Below the pieces are notes generated by a model. It did no database searches and was not told where the DNA came from. It saw only the letters and a list, made by a program, of their open reading frames with translations. Below, one piece after another: positions 23,740-31,975 of a stretch of DNA of 64,000 bases. Positions within the stretch are counted from its first letter, which is position 1; each line of letters opens with the position of its first letter. The position numbers and the translations under genes are program-made. Origin of the DNA: Bog-473 sp963719485 (GTDB lineage: Bacteria > Actinomycetota > Acidimicrobiia > Acidimicrobiales > RAAP-2); the NCBI GenBank assembly GCA_963719485.1, contig OY970387.1:3596001-3660000 (forward strand). The letters are read 5' to 3'.

Positions 23740-25233
23740 CTATGAGTTCAGCCGGTTGAGCAGGTCGGCCGGTCCTGTGCTCTGGGCCAGGAGGGCGCCG
23801 GTGTGCTCGGCTGTTCCCTTGAGGGGGTCCATCATAGGGACGCGCCGCAACGGGTCTGCGCCGATGTCGAACACGAGGGAGTCCCAGTTGGCGGTCACGA
23901 CGGCGTCGGGCCAGCGGGCCAGGCACTTGCCCCGGAACCAGGCCCGGGTCCCCGTCGGCGGCTCGCCGACGGCGTGGGCGACCTCGGCCGGCGTCACCAG
24001 GGTCCGCATGTCGAGGCGCCGGAAGACCGACCGGTCCGGCCGCAGGTCGTGGTATTGCAACGCCAGTGCAGCGACGCGGGGGTCCTTCCACCCGCAGGAG
24101 TGACGGTCCTGGTAGGCCAGCAGGAGCTCACGCTTGGCCACCCAGTCCAGGGTGTCGGCCAGCGTGGCCGGGTCCGACTCGAGGCCGGTGAGGACCGCCT
24201 CCCAGTGCTCCATCACCTGCCCCCCGACCTCGCCGTCGTCGCCCAGGGCGGTCAGGCCGTACTCCTCGGCGTACTTGCGGGCGGCGCCGAAGATCTCCCA
24301 CTGCATCTCGAGGGCGGTGGCCGTCGACCCGTCCGTCAGGGCGAGCGGGCGGGTCAGTGTGAGGTCGGCCGACACCTGGTGCAGCGCGCGGACCGGGTCC
24401 GAGAGCGAGAGGTCGCGCGTCGGGACGGCGTCGTCCTCGACCATGGCGAGCACGATCGCCGTGGTGCCCACCTTCAGGAAGGTGGCGATCTCGGAGAGAT
24501 TCGCATCACCGACGATCACGTGCAGGCGGCGGAAGCGCTTCGGGTCGGCGTGCGGCTCGTCGCGCGTGTTGACGATCGGGCGCTTGAGCGTCGTCTCCAG
24601 CCCGACGATCTCCTCGAAGAATTCGGCCCGCTGCGAGAGCTGGTACTGCACGGTGTCCGCGTCGAGCGCCGGCGTCTCGGTGCCGACCTTGCCCGAACCC
24701 GTGAAGAGCGTCCGTGAGACGAAGTGCGGGACCACGCCGTCGATCACCTTGGCGAAGGGCACAGCCCGGTCCATCATGTAGTTCTCGTGGCAACCGTAGG
24801 AGTTGCCCTTGCCGTCGGAGTTGTTCTTGTAGACGATCGGCGCGGGTTGGTCCGGAATGCGGAGCGCGGCCGCCACCATGGAGCGACGCAGGACCTCCTC
24901 GCCGGCCTTGTCGTACACCAGGCACTCGAGCGGCGTCAGGCATTCGGGGCTCGAGTACTCCGGGTGGGCGTGATCCACGTAGAAGCGGGCACCGTTGGTG
25001 AGCACCGTGTTGGCCAGGTGGGTCTCCACCATCGGCGCCAGCGACCCCTCGCGGGCGAAGCCGCGGGCGTCGTTGCCCGGGGTCTCGTCCTCGAAGTCCC
25101 ACCCGATCTGCTGCTCCACGTCGGCCGCATAGGCGTTGACCAGCACCGAGGATGCGGCGATGGGATTCTGCTCGGGACCGGGCGAAAGGATCCCGTACTC
25201 GGTCTCTATGCCGCAGACCTTCGTGGTGGCCAC
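23740..25233 (-). CDS. dop: Pup deamidase/depupylase Dop
   Basis: A 497-residue paralogue of PafA that converts Pup-GGQ to Pup-GGE and removes Pup from conjugates. Family markers: KVCGIETEYGI, YVDHAHPEYSSPEC, YKNNSDGKGNSYGCHENYM, ETTLKRPIVNTRDEPHADPK, and the terminal WDSLVFD region in place of the PafA DWVHLKL motif. The extra loop after residue 45 (WDFEDETPGNDARGFAREG) is the Dop-loop region. GTG 25233 has TAGGGT six bases upstream and no Shine-Dalgarno. Confidence 0.96.
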   Translation of the reverse strand: MATTKVCGIETEYGILSPGPEQNPIAASSVLVNAYAADVEQQIGWDFEDETPGNDARGFAREGSLAPMVETHLANTVLTNGARFYVDHAHPEYSSPECLTPLECLVYDKAGEEVLRRSMVAAALRIPDQPAPIVYKNNSDGKGNSYGCHENYMMDRAVPFAKVIDGVVPHFVSRTLFTGSGKVGTETPALDADTVQYQLSQRAEFFEEIVGLETTLKRPIVNTRDEPHADPKRFRRLHVIVGDANLSEIATFLKVGTTAIVLAMVEDDAVPTRDLSLSDPVRALHQVSADLTLTRPLALTDGSTATALEMQWEIFGAARKYAEEYGLTALGDDGEVGGQVMEHWEAVLTGLESDPATLADTLDWVAKRELLLAYQDRHSCGWKDPRVAALALQYHDLRPDRSVFRRLDMRTLVTPAEVAHAVGEPPTGTRAWFRGKCLARWPDAVVTANWDSLVFDIGADPLRRVPMMDPLKGTAEHTGALLAQSTGPADLLNRLNS

Positions 25234-25239
25234 GGTGCG

Positions 25240-25245
25240 ACCCTA
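25240..25245 (-). promoter_or_regulatory. Putative -10 element (TAGGGT) for leaderless dop
   Basis: TAGGGT on the minus strand, six bases before the dop GTG and just after the mpa stop (25250-25252). It would let dop be transcribed independently of mpa. Confidence 0.45.
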
Positions 25246-25249
25246 ACTT

Positions 25250-26999
25250 CTAGAGGTACTGGCCGGTACCGACCCGTTCGATCGAGCGGCCACCCTGCAC
25301 TTCACGGTCCTCGGTCAAAAGCGTCCGCACGTAGACGATGCGCTCGCCCTTCTTGCCCGAGATCCTCGCCCAGTCGTCGGGATTGGTCGTGTTGGGGAGG
25401 TCCTCGTTCTCCTTGTACTCCTGGCGGATCGACTCGAGCATGTCCGAGGTCCGTATCCCGCCGGACTCCCCGGCGATGACCCGCTTGATGGCCAGCTTCT
25501 TGGCCCGCCGGACGATGTTCTCGATCATGGCTCCCGACGCGAAGTCGCGGTAGTAGAGGATCTCCTTGTCGCCGTTCTGGTAGGTCACCTCGAGGAACCG
25601 GTTGTCGTCGTCCTCGCGGTACATCTCGACCACGGTCCTCTCGATCATCGCCTGTACGGCCTTCGACGGGGTCGCCGCCGCCGAGGCGCTTCACCTCGTC
25701 GGCATCGAGCGGCAGGCTCGACGTGAGGTAGCGGCTGAAGATCTGGCCGGCGGCCTCCTCGTTGGGTCGCTCGATCTTGATCTTCACGTCGAGCCGGCCG
25801 GGCCGGAGGATGGCGGGATCGATCAGGTCCTCCCGGTTGGACGCGCCGATGACGATGACGTCGCGTAGCGACTCCACGCCGTCGATCTCGGCCAGCAGCT
25901 GGGGGACGATGGTCGACTCCATGTCGGAGCTGATGCCGGTGCCCCGCGTGCGGAAGAGCGACTCCATCTCGTCGAAGAAGACGATCACGGGCATGCCCTC
26001 GTCGGCCTTCTCCCGGGCCCGCTGGAAGACCTGGCGGATCTGGCGCTCCGTCTCCCCGACGTACTTGTTGAGGAGCTCGGGGCCCTTGATGTTGAGGAAG
26101 AAGCTCCGCACGTTGTCGTTGCCCGTCTTCAGCGCCACCTTCTTGGCCAGGGAGTTGGCCACCGCCTTGGCGATGAGGGTCTTGCCGCACCCCGGGGGGC
26201 CATAGAGGAGAATCCCTTTCGGGGCCGGCAGCGAGTACTCCACGAAGAGCTCGCGGTGCATGTAGGGCAGCTCGACGGCGTCGGTGATGGCCTCGATCTG
26301 GACGTCGAGACCGCCGACGTCCGCGTAGGTGATGTCGGGCACCTCCTCGAGGACGAGCTCCTCGCTCTCGAGCTTGGGCAGCTTCTCGATGAGCAGCTGG
26401 GTGCGCACGTCCATCAGCAGGGAATCGCCGGCACGCAGCTTCACGCCCAGCATGTCCTCGGAGAGCTCGGCCACCCGCTCCTCGTCGGCCCGGGCGAAGA
26501 TCACGCAGCGACGCTTGTCCTCGAGCTGCTCCTTGAGGGTGACCACCTCGCCGGAGAACTCCCCGTCACGCACGAGGACCACGTTGAGGCTCTCGTTCAG
26601 GACGACCTCGTTCCCCTTGCGGATCGCCCCGGGGTCGATGTCGGGGTGCAGGCTGACCCGCATCTTGCGCCCGCTCGAGAACACGTCGACCGTCCCGTCC
26701 TCGTTGATCCCGAGGAAGGTCCCGTAGGCCGCCGGCGGCTGGGTGAGCTTCTCGACCTCCTCGCGCAGTGCGGCCAACTGCTCCTTGGCCTGCTGCAGGG
26801 TGAAGGTCAGCTTCTCGTTCTGCGAGGTGGCCTGGGCCAGTTGACCCTTGGACTCGAGGAGGCGCTCCTCGAGGGCCTGCACCCGCCCCGGACTCTCCTG
26901 GAGCCGGCGGCGGAGCGCGTGGATCTCATCCTCGGCATCGGCCAGCTCAGCGCGCAGCGCTTCTGCCTGGGCAGCGGCTTCGTCGGGTGTTTGGGTCAC
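25250..26999 (-). CDS. mpa: Proteasomal AAA+ ATPase Mpa/ARC, interrupted by an apparent frameshift
   Basis: Hexameric unfoldase that recruits pupylated proteins and feeds them to PrcAB. An N-terminal coiled coil (about 5-75) binds Pup; OB domains follow. The AAA domain has Walker A GPPGCGKT, Walker B VIVFFDEMESLF and the sensor segment RDVIVIGASNREDLIDPAIL. The end GQYL is the tail that opens the 20S gate. The reading frame breaks at about 25663: after DEVKRLGGGDPV it continues one base off as AVQAMIERTVVEMYREDDDN. GTCGAAGGCC needs one base less, or GA more (GTCGAGAAGG). GTG 26999 with TAGGGT eight bases upstream is the start. Confidence 0.88.
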
Positions 27000-27007
27000 C
27001 GTTCGCC

Positions 27008-27013
27008 ACCCTA
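27008..27013 (-). promoter_or_regulatory. Putative -10 element (TAGGGT) for leaderless mpa
   Basis: TAGGGT on the minus strand, eight bases before the mpa GTG at 26999, with no Shine-Dalgarno. Identical hexamers precede dop and transketolase. Confidence 0.4.
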
Positions 27014-27188
27014 GCCCTCGCCTCGACATATAGAGCCAGCAACGTGCGTGCACCGCCGATGCACCGGGTCAGCGGGCCTGGGCGAGTACGCTGGGGGAGC
27101 TGCGAAGCCGGATTGACGGCTCGCGGCACGCCTCAGTACGGTCCTCGTGGCCCGTGGGGCGGCAGCGAAAAGGGAGAGAGACAGGTAC

Positions 27189-27425
27189 ATGAAGGTCTGG
27201 ATCGACCAGGATCTCTGCACGGGCGACGGGCTCTGCGAGGAGATCGCGCCTGCCGTGTTCACCCTCCTCGACGACGGCCTGGCCTATGTGAAGGAAGAAG
27301 GCGACGTCAAGAACGACCCGGGTGGCTCCGCCGGGATGGCGGCGGTCCCGGGGGACCTCGAGGACGCGGTGGTCGAGGCCTCCGAGGAATGCCCGGGCGA
27401 GTGCATCTTCATCGAGCGCGACTAG
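27189..27425 (+). CDS. Small [3Fe-4S]/[4Fe-4S] ferredoxin
   Basis: A 78-residue electron carrier. The cluster ligands lie in DLCTGDGLCEEIAPAVF near the N-terminus and SEECPGECIFIE at the C-terminus. The first motif (C-x4-C rather than C-x2-C-x2-C) is that of actinobacterial 3Fe-4S ferredoxins, which often serve cytochromes P450. GGGAGAGAGAC before ATG 27189 is the ribosome site. It diverges from mpa and faces the DUF1801 gene; its redox partner is not nearby. Confidence 0.87.
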   Translation: MKVWIDQDLCTGDGLCEEIAPAVFTLLDDGLAYVKEEGDVKNDPGGSAGMAAVPGDLEDAVVEASEECPGECIFIERD

Positions 27426-27427
27426 CG

Positions 27428-27440
27428 GCCTGATTCAGGC
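27428..27440. other. Palindrome at convergent gene ends
   Basis: GCCTGA-T-TCAGGC lies between the ferredoxin stop and the DUF1801 stop, overlapping the latter. It could act as a small bidirectional termination or RNA-end hairpin, but there is no U-run. Confidence 0.25.
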
Positions 27441-27779
27441 GTCGAGCGCGCCGCCCAGCAGCGTCCGCAGATCCTCGTCGGAGACCCCCTCGGCGTCGAG
27501 GGGCCGGATCCTGATCGTCGCCTTGCCACTCAAGAGCCCGGGGTGCCGCGCCGCGAAGCCACCGTCCCGATCGCGCCGCCAACCGTAGACGGACACGCCG
27601 TGCGCCCACACGCCGAGGTTGAGCCGGCGCCCGCCCACCCGGTACGCCGGCATGCCGTAGGCGAGCGTCACCTCCGCGTCGGGATGCTCAGTCAGGACGA
27701 TGGCGTGGAGCCGGTCGAAGAGCGGGCGCTGCTCCGGTGCGATGGCGTCGATGTACGCCTCCACCGCCGCGTCCACCAT
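27435..27779 (-). CDS. DUF1801/YdhG-like protein
   Basis: A 114-residue single-domain protein: DAAVEAYIDAIAPEQRPLFD, LHAIVLTEHPDAEVTLAYGM, PAYRVGGRRLNLGVW and VSVYGWRRD. This pattern (paired helices, then E-x-I/V-Y-G-M-P-x-Y/F) is the DUF1801 / 'iron chaperone YdhG-like' family; the biochemical role is not established. The ATG overlaps the trmI stop by one base (TGATG), so the two are co-translated. Confidence 0.75.
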   Translation of the reverse strand: MVDAAVEAYIDAIAPEQRPLFDRLHAIVLTEHPDAEVTLAYGMPAYRVGGRRLNLGVWAHGVSVYGWRRDRDGGFAARHPGLLSGKATIRIRPLDAEGVSDEDLRTLLGGALDA

Positions 27780-28552
27780 CAGCCCCCGAGTCTCCGCGCC
27801 GTGGTCAGGAAGCCAGTATGGCCCACCATCCGATGGTCGGGGCGGACCGAGCGGGCCTCCACGTGCCACGTGCGCCGCATGATCTCCTGCGTCTCGGACA
27901 GGCCGAAGGGCGCCCCCGACTCGTCCAGCGCCTGGCGGAGCAGCGCGGTCTGGTTGATGGTCGGCAGGTAGGCGAGGAGGATGCCACCGGGCCGCAGCGC
28001 GGCCGCGGCGCCGGCAACGACCTTGTGGGGCTCGGGCATGTCGAGCAGGATCCGGTCGAGGTCGGTTTCGTCGATGCCCTCGGTCACGTCTCGTATCTCG
28101 ATCCGATAGGGCGCACCGGGACCGAGGGCGGCTGCCACGTTCGCCTGGGCCCGCTCGGCGAAGTCCTCGCGGAGTTCGTAGCCGACGATCGACGCCCCGG
28201 CGCGCAGCACGGTCATGGAGAGGGCGCCCGAGCCGACGCCGGCCTCGAGGACGCGCTGACCCGGTGCGATATCGGCGGCGATCAGGATGGCGCCGAGGTC
28301 TTTCGGGTAGATGACCTGGGCGCCCCGGGGCATCTTGAGCACGACGTCGCTGAGAGTCGGGCGGAGCGCCAGGAAGCTGCGCCCCGTGGACCCCGTCACC
28401 GTGCACCCTTCGACCGACCCGATGATGTCGTCGTGGGCCAGGACGCCCGCGTGGGTGTGGAAGGTCGCGCCCGTCACGAGCGTCAACAGGTAGCGGCGGT
28501 CCTTGGGATCGATGAGGAGCACCCGCTCCCCCGCCGCGAGGGGGCCCGCCAC
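27779..28552 (-). CDS. trmI: tRNA (adenine-58-N1)-methyltransferase TrmI
   Basis: A 257-residue SAM-dependent enzyme that methylates A58 in the T-loop of tRNAs. The N-terminal beta domain (GERVLLIDPKDRRYLLTL) is followed by a Rossmann core with motif I VLEAGVGSGALSMTVL, acidic loop YELREDFAERA and motif IV DRILLDMPEPHKVV. The C-terminal EIMRRTWHVEARSVRPDHRM is typical. In mycobacteria the orthologue also lies near mpa, which supports the call. The GTG start follows the stop of the 70-residue gene by five bases. Confidence 0.93.
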   Translation of the reverse strand: MAGPLAAGERVLLIDPKDRRYLLTLVTGATFHTHAGVLAHDDIIGSVEGCTVTGSTGRSFLALRPTLSDVVLKMPRGAQVIYPKDLGAILIAADIAPGQRVLEAGVGSGALSMTVLRAGASIVGYELREDFAERAQANVAAALGPGAPYRIEIRDVTEGIDETDLDRILLDMPEPHKVVAGAAAALRPGGILLAYLPTINQTALLRQALDESGAPFGLSETQEIMRRTWHVEARSVRPDHRMVGHTGFLTTARRLGG

Positions 28553-28557
28553 GGGCG

Positions 28558-28770
28558 TCAGGCTTCGGTGGCGATGGGGGTGTTGCGGTCGCGCACCGTG
28601 ATGAGCACCTGCTCCCCCGGCGACACGGTCACGCTCGACACCGGGCTGGACCGGTCGTTCAGGACCCGGCGGAGGAAGAAGGTGGCGCCGGCGAGCAGGA
28701 ACCAGTACCAGTTCCCGGCTACGCCGCGTCGGACCCCGGCGCGCAGGAAGCGCCGTAGCAGCAGGTCCAC
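28558..28770 (-). CDS. Small membrane-associated protein of unknown function
   Basis: A 70-residue basic protein. An Arg-rich N-terminus (MDLLLRRFLRAGVRRGVAGN) leads to a short hydrophobic stretch WYWFLLAGATFFL and a beta-rich tail PVSSVTVSPGEQVLITVRDR. It sits between two other small genes and trmI with almost no spacing, which argues that it is a real, co-expressed gene. No family is recognised. Confidence 0.55.
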   Translation of the reverse strand: MDLLLRRFLRAGVRRGVAGNWYWFLLAGATFFLRRVLNDRSSPVSSVTVSPGEQVLITVRDRNTPIATEA

Positions 28771-28771
28771 G

Positions 28772-29005
28772 TCAGAGCCGCCGGATCTCGACGACGGCCG
28801 ACTTCGCCCGGCCGCGCCGGCGGCCGGCCAGGAAGGCCAGGGTCAGGAGCAGGATGCCGACGGCGCCAGCGACGGCCAACCCCCGGGGGGCCGCGGCGCG
28901 CGCGGTGGCCTCGCCCTCACCCATCACCTGTGCGTACGCCGCCTGCAGGTCGTCCCGTGTGATGAGGCGCCCGTTGCTGCCCGCCCTCGTGGTCGTGCCT
29001 GCCAT
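28772..29005 (-). CDS. Small single-helix membrane protein
   Basis: A 77-residue protein: polar N-terminus (MAGTTTRAGSNGRLITRDDL), a helix QAAYAQVMGEGEATARA and one membrane segment GLAVAGAVGILLLTLAFLAG followed by a positively charged RRRGRAK tail, so the N-terminus should face outside. Its ATG overlaps the upstream stop by one base (TGATG). Function unknown. Confidence 0.6.
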   Translation of the reverse strand: MAGTTTRAGSNGRLITRDDLQAAYAQVMGEGEATARAAAPRGLAVAGAVGILLLTLAFLAGRRRGRAKSAVVEIRRL

Positions 29006-29397
29006 CAGCTCGCTCCCTCCTGTCCTTCGATCTCTCTCGATTCGCGCCGCGCAACGACCTCGGGCAGCTTGCGCTGTCCCGGCCCCGCCTGTATCCGCAG
29101 TGCGGCCACGCCGATGATGGCGATGCCGAGCACGACGACCACCGCGTACGGCACCCACGACCAGTCCCCGGTCAGGGCGGTCCCGGTCTCCGTCTGCAAC
29201 AGCCGCAACACCCCGAGCAGAATGAGCAGGAGCCCGAAGGCCAAGAAGAACGAGCCGGCGATCCCCATGTAGAGGAAGCGGCCCAACCCACGCAAGGGAT
29301 CGACGACCTCCTGCTTGAGGTAGTCGACCGTGAGCTGGAAGGCGTCATCGCCCGCGTTGCGCAGCCCGTGACTGCCGTTGTCTGACGGTGGTGCCAT
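29005..29397 (-). CDS. Two-helix membrane protein, phage-holin-III-like
   Basis: A 130-residue protein. A soluble helix (DDAFQLTVDYLKQEVVDPLR) precedes two membrane segments (MGIAGSFFLAFGLLLILLGV and VPYAVVVVLGIAIIGVAALR), with a charged C-terminus. The layout resembles the 'phage holin family' proteins common in actinobacteria that are not phage-encoded. ATG 29397 is chosen over an in-frame ATG at 29436. It is the first gene of a tight run ending with the DUF1801 gene. Confidence 0.65.
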   Translation of the reverse strand: MAPPSDNGSHGLRNAGDDAFQLTVDYLKQEVVDPLRGLGRFLYMGIAGSFFLAFGLLLILLGVLRLLQTETGTALTGDWSWVPYAVVVVLGIAIIGVAALRIQAGPGQRKLPEVVARRESREIEGQEGAS

Positions 29398-29457
29398 GAG
29401 GCGCACAATCCTGGTCGCTGGGCCGTTCGCACGCAAACACCGCCCACGCTGGGCACG

Positions 29458-29874
29458 TCAGTCGCGGTCCTTGTACAGGTAGGTCGACGAGGCGCGGGCC
29501 ACCAGGCGCTCCCCCTCCTCGCCCTCGACGCGGGCGCTCACGCTCGCCTCCACGAAGGCCACGCGGCGCCCACCGGAGACCACTTCGGCGGTGCAGGTGA
29601 GGTCGGCCCCCGGCGGCACGGCGCCCAGGAAGCTGATCTTCATCTCGGCGTTGGAGGAGAAGACCCGGCGGCCCTCCACGAAGGTGACGGCGGCCGCGCC
29701 CATGGCCGAATCGGCGAAGGCGCCCAGGAAGCCACCCTGCATGATCCCGGCCGGATTGGCGAAGCGCTCGTCCGCCCGCATGCGCCAGACGCAGCGGCCG
29801 GGCGTGCTCTTGTCGACGCAGGTCATACCCAGCGTCAAGTCGCTGTTTGGCGGCACCTGCATGCGGGAAGCCAT
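29458..29874 (-). CDS. PaaI-type hotdog-fold thioesterase
   Basis: A 138-residue acyl-CoA thioesterase-like protein. The hotdog signature is ANPAGIMQGGFLGAFADSAM, where the G-G-x3-A-x2-D-S segment carries the active-site Asp region, and SSNAEMKISFLGAVPPGADL forms the strands. Substrate unknown. ATG 29874 has TACTCT eight bases upstream and no Shine-Dalgarno. It is divergent from transketolase. Confidence 0.85.
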   Translation of the reverse strand: MASRMQVPPNSDLTLGMTCVDKSTPGRCVWRMRADERFANPAGIMQGGFLGAFADSAMGAAAVTFVEGRRVFSSNAEMKISFLGAVPPGADLTCTAEVVSGGRRVAFVEASVSARVEGEEGERLVARASSTYLYKDRD

Positions 29875-29923
29875 GAAGGTGAAGAGTAGGTGACGGCCCT
29901 CGCGGCCTGCGGAGAGGGACGGT

Positions 29924-29929
29924 TAGGGT
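29924..29929 (+). promoter_or_regulatory. Putative -10 element (TAGGGT) for transketolase
   Basis: TAGGGT ends five bases before ATG 29935, which lacks a convincing Shine-Dalgarno. This fits a leaderless transcript. Confidence 0.35.
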
Positions 29930-29934
29930 TGACC

Positions 29935-31947
29935 ATGGCGTTGCACACTTCGACACCGGTCGTACAGGACCCCAGGTTGGTGGAGCTCGGCATCAACGTC
30001 ATCCGCGGCCTGGCCATGGATGCGCCGGAGCAGGCCAACTCCGGGCACTCGGGCACCGCGATGGCGCTGGCTCCCCTGGCGCACGTGCTCTGGACCAGGA
30101 TCATGAACTACGACCCGCGGGACCCCGAGTGGCCCGATCGCGACCGCTTCGTCCTTTCCAACGGGCACTCCTGCATTTTGCAGTACTCCATGCTGCACCT
30201 GACCGGCTACGACCTCTCGCTCGAGGACCTGCGCCAGTTCCGCCAATGGGGCAGCCGGACGCCCGGGCACCCCGAGGCCGGCCACACGGCGGGCATCGAC
30301 GTCACGACCGGGCCGCTGGGCCAGGGCGTGGGCAACGCGGTCGGCATGGCGATCGCCGAGCGCTGGCTGCGCACGACGTTCGGGCCCGAGGTCTGCGACC
30401 ACCGCACCTTCGTCATCGCCGGTGACGGATGCTTCATGGAGGGGATCTCGCACGAGGCCGCATCGCTGGCCGGGCACCTCGGCCTGGGCCGGCTGCTCGC
30501 CTTCTACGACGACAACCACATCACCATCGACGGGCCCACCGAGCTCGCCTACAACGACAACCCGGTCGAGCGCTTCCTGGCCTACGGCTGGCACGTGCGC
30601 AACCTCGGCGAGATGGCGAACGACGTCGACGCACTCGAGGCCGCCATCCGCGAGGCGTTGGACGTGCCGGCGGACGGACCCGATGCCAAGCCGACCCTCC
30701 TCGTGCTGCGCAGCCACATCGGCTGGCCGTCGCCGAAGCTCACCGACACCGCCGCGGCCCACGGCTCGCCCTTCGGCGCCCAGGAGATCAAGGTGACCAA
30801 GGAGATCCTCGGCCTTCCGGCGGACCAGAGCTTCTGGGTTCCCGACGAGGTGCGCGACTTCTACGGCCAGCAGATCGCGCGGGGCGCCGAACGCCACGCC
30901 GAATGGACCGAGCGCTTCGCGGCCTGGAAGGGCGACCGCGCCGCCTGGGACGCCGCCCAGGCGGGGCACGGATTGCCGGGCTGGGCCGACGACCTGCCCG
31001 CCTTCGAGGCCGGCACCCAGCTGGCCACCCGTCACGCCATCAACCAGTGCATCGACGCCACCGCCGCCAAGCTGCCGGGCCTGCTGGCCGGCTCGGCCGA
31101 CCTGACGGGCAACAACGGCGTGAAGGTCAGGGGCGCCGAGATCCAGTCCCGCCAGACGCCGGGCGGGACCCAGGTCCACTACGGGATCCGCGAGCACGGC
31201 ATGGCGTCGTCCATGAACGGCATGGCGCAGCACGGGGGCATCCTGCCGCTCGGCGGGACCTTCTTCTGCTTCACCGACTACATGCGCCCCGCCGTCCGCC
31301 TCGCCTCGTTGACCGGGTCGCACGTGATCTTTTCGTGGACCCACGACTCCATCGGGCTCGGCGAGGACGGGCCGACGCACCAGCCGGTGGAGCAGCTGGC
31401 CTCCCTACGGGCCATGCCCGGCCTCAGCCTGATCCGCCCGGCCGACGCCAACGAGACGGCGCAGGCATGGCGCCTGGCCGTCGAGGCCAGCGGGCCGGTG
31501 GGCCTGGTCCTGACCCGCCAGAACGTCCCCGTCCTGGCCGCGGCCGGCGAGCGGGCGGCGGCGGGCGTGCCGCGAGGCGCCTACGTCCTCGTCGATAGCG
31601 ACGGGCCGCCCCAGATCGTGCTGGTCGGCACCGGCAGCGAGGTCCAGCTGTGCGTCGCTGCGGCGGTGACGCTGGCCGGTTCGGGCATTCATGCGCAGGT
31701 GGTGTCGTTCCCGTCCTGGGACCATTTCGAGCGGCAGCCCGAGGACTACCGGGCCACGATCTTTCCGCCAGGCGTGCCGGTGCTGAGCATCGAGGCCGGC
31801 GCCACCTTCGGATGGGACCGCTACGCCGACGACGCCATCGGGATCGACCACTTCGGCGCGTCGGCCCCGGGCGCGGTCGCCATGGAGAAGTTCGGGTTCA
31901 CCGCCGACCACGTGGTGGAGCGGGCCCGGGCCCTCCTCGGTGCCTGA
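29935..31947 (+). CDS. tkt: Transketolase
   Basis: A 670-residue thiamine-diphosphate enzyme transferring two-carbon units in the pentose-phosphate pathway. Key segments are SGHSGTAMALAPLAHVLW, SNGHSCILQYSMLHLTGY, the TPP motif AGDGCFMEGISHEAASLAGH ending DDNHITIDG, and the pyrimidine-domain HYGIREHGMASSMNGMAQHG with the catalytic Glu. Full length. The next gene's start lies 28 bases downstream. Confidence 0.97.
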   Translation: MALHTSTPVVQDPRLVELGINVIRGLAMDAPEQANSGHSGTAMALAPLAHVLWTRIMNYDPRDPEWPDRDRFVLSNGHSCILQYSMLHLTGYDLSLEDLRQFRQWGSRTPGHPEAGHTAGIDVTTGPLGQGVGNAVGMAIAERWLRTTFGPEVCDHRTFVIAGDGCFMEGISHEAASLAGHLGLGRLLAFYDDNHITIDGPTELAYNDNPVERFLAYGWHVRNLGEMANDVDALEAAIREALDVPADGPDAKPTLLVLRSHIGWPSPKLTDTAAAHGSPFGAQEIKVTKEILGLPADQSFWVPDEVRDFYGQQIARGAERHAEWTERFAAWKGDRAAWDAAQAGHGLPGWADDLPAFEAGTQLATRHAINQCIDATAAKLPGLLAGSADLTGNNGVKVRGAEIQSRQTPGGTQVHYGIREHGMASSMNGMAQHGGILPLGGTFFCFTDYMRPAVRLASLTGSHVIFSWTHDSIGLGEDGPTHQPVEQLASLRAMPGLSLIRPADANETAQAWRLAVEASGPVGLVLTRQNVPVLAAAGERAAAGVPRGAYVLVDSDGPPQIVLVGTGSEVQLCVAAAVTLAGSGIHAQVVSFPSWDHFERQPEDYRATIFPPGVPVLSIEAGATFGWDRYADDAIGIDHFGASAPGAVAMEKFGFTADHVVERARALLGA

Positions 31948-31975
31948 CCCGTACGAGAAGAAGAGAGGTGTCCAG

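Noticed and set aside
29005..29397. Prophage holin
   Set aside because: No phage genes nearby; the protein is part of a housekeeping run with trmI.
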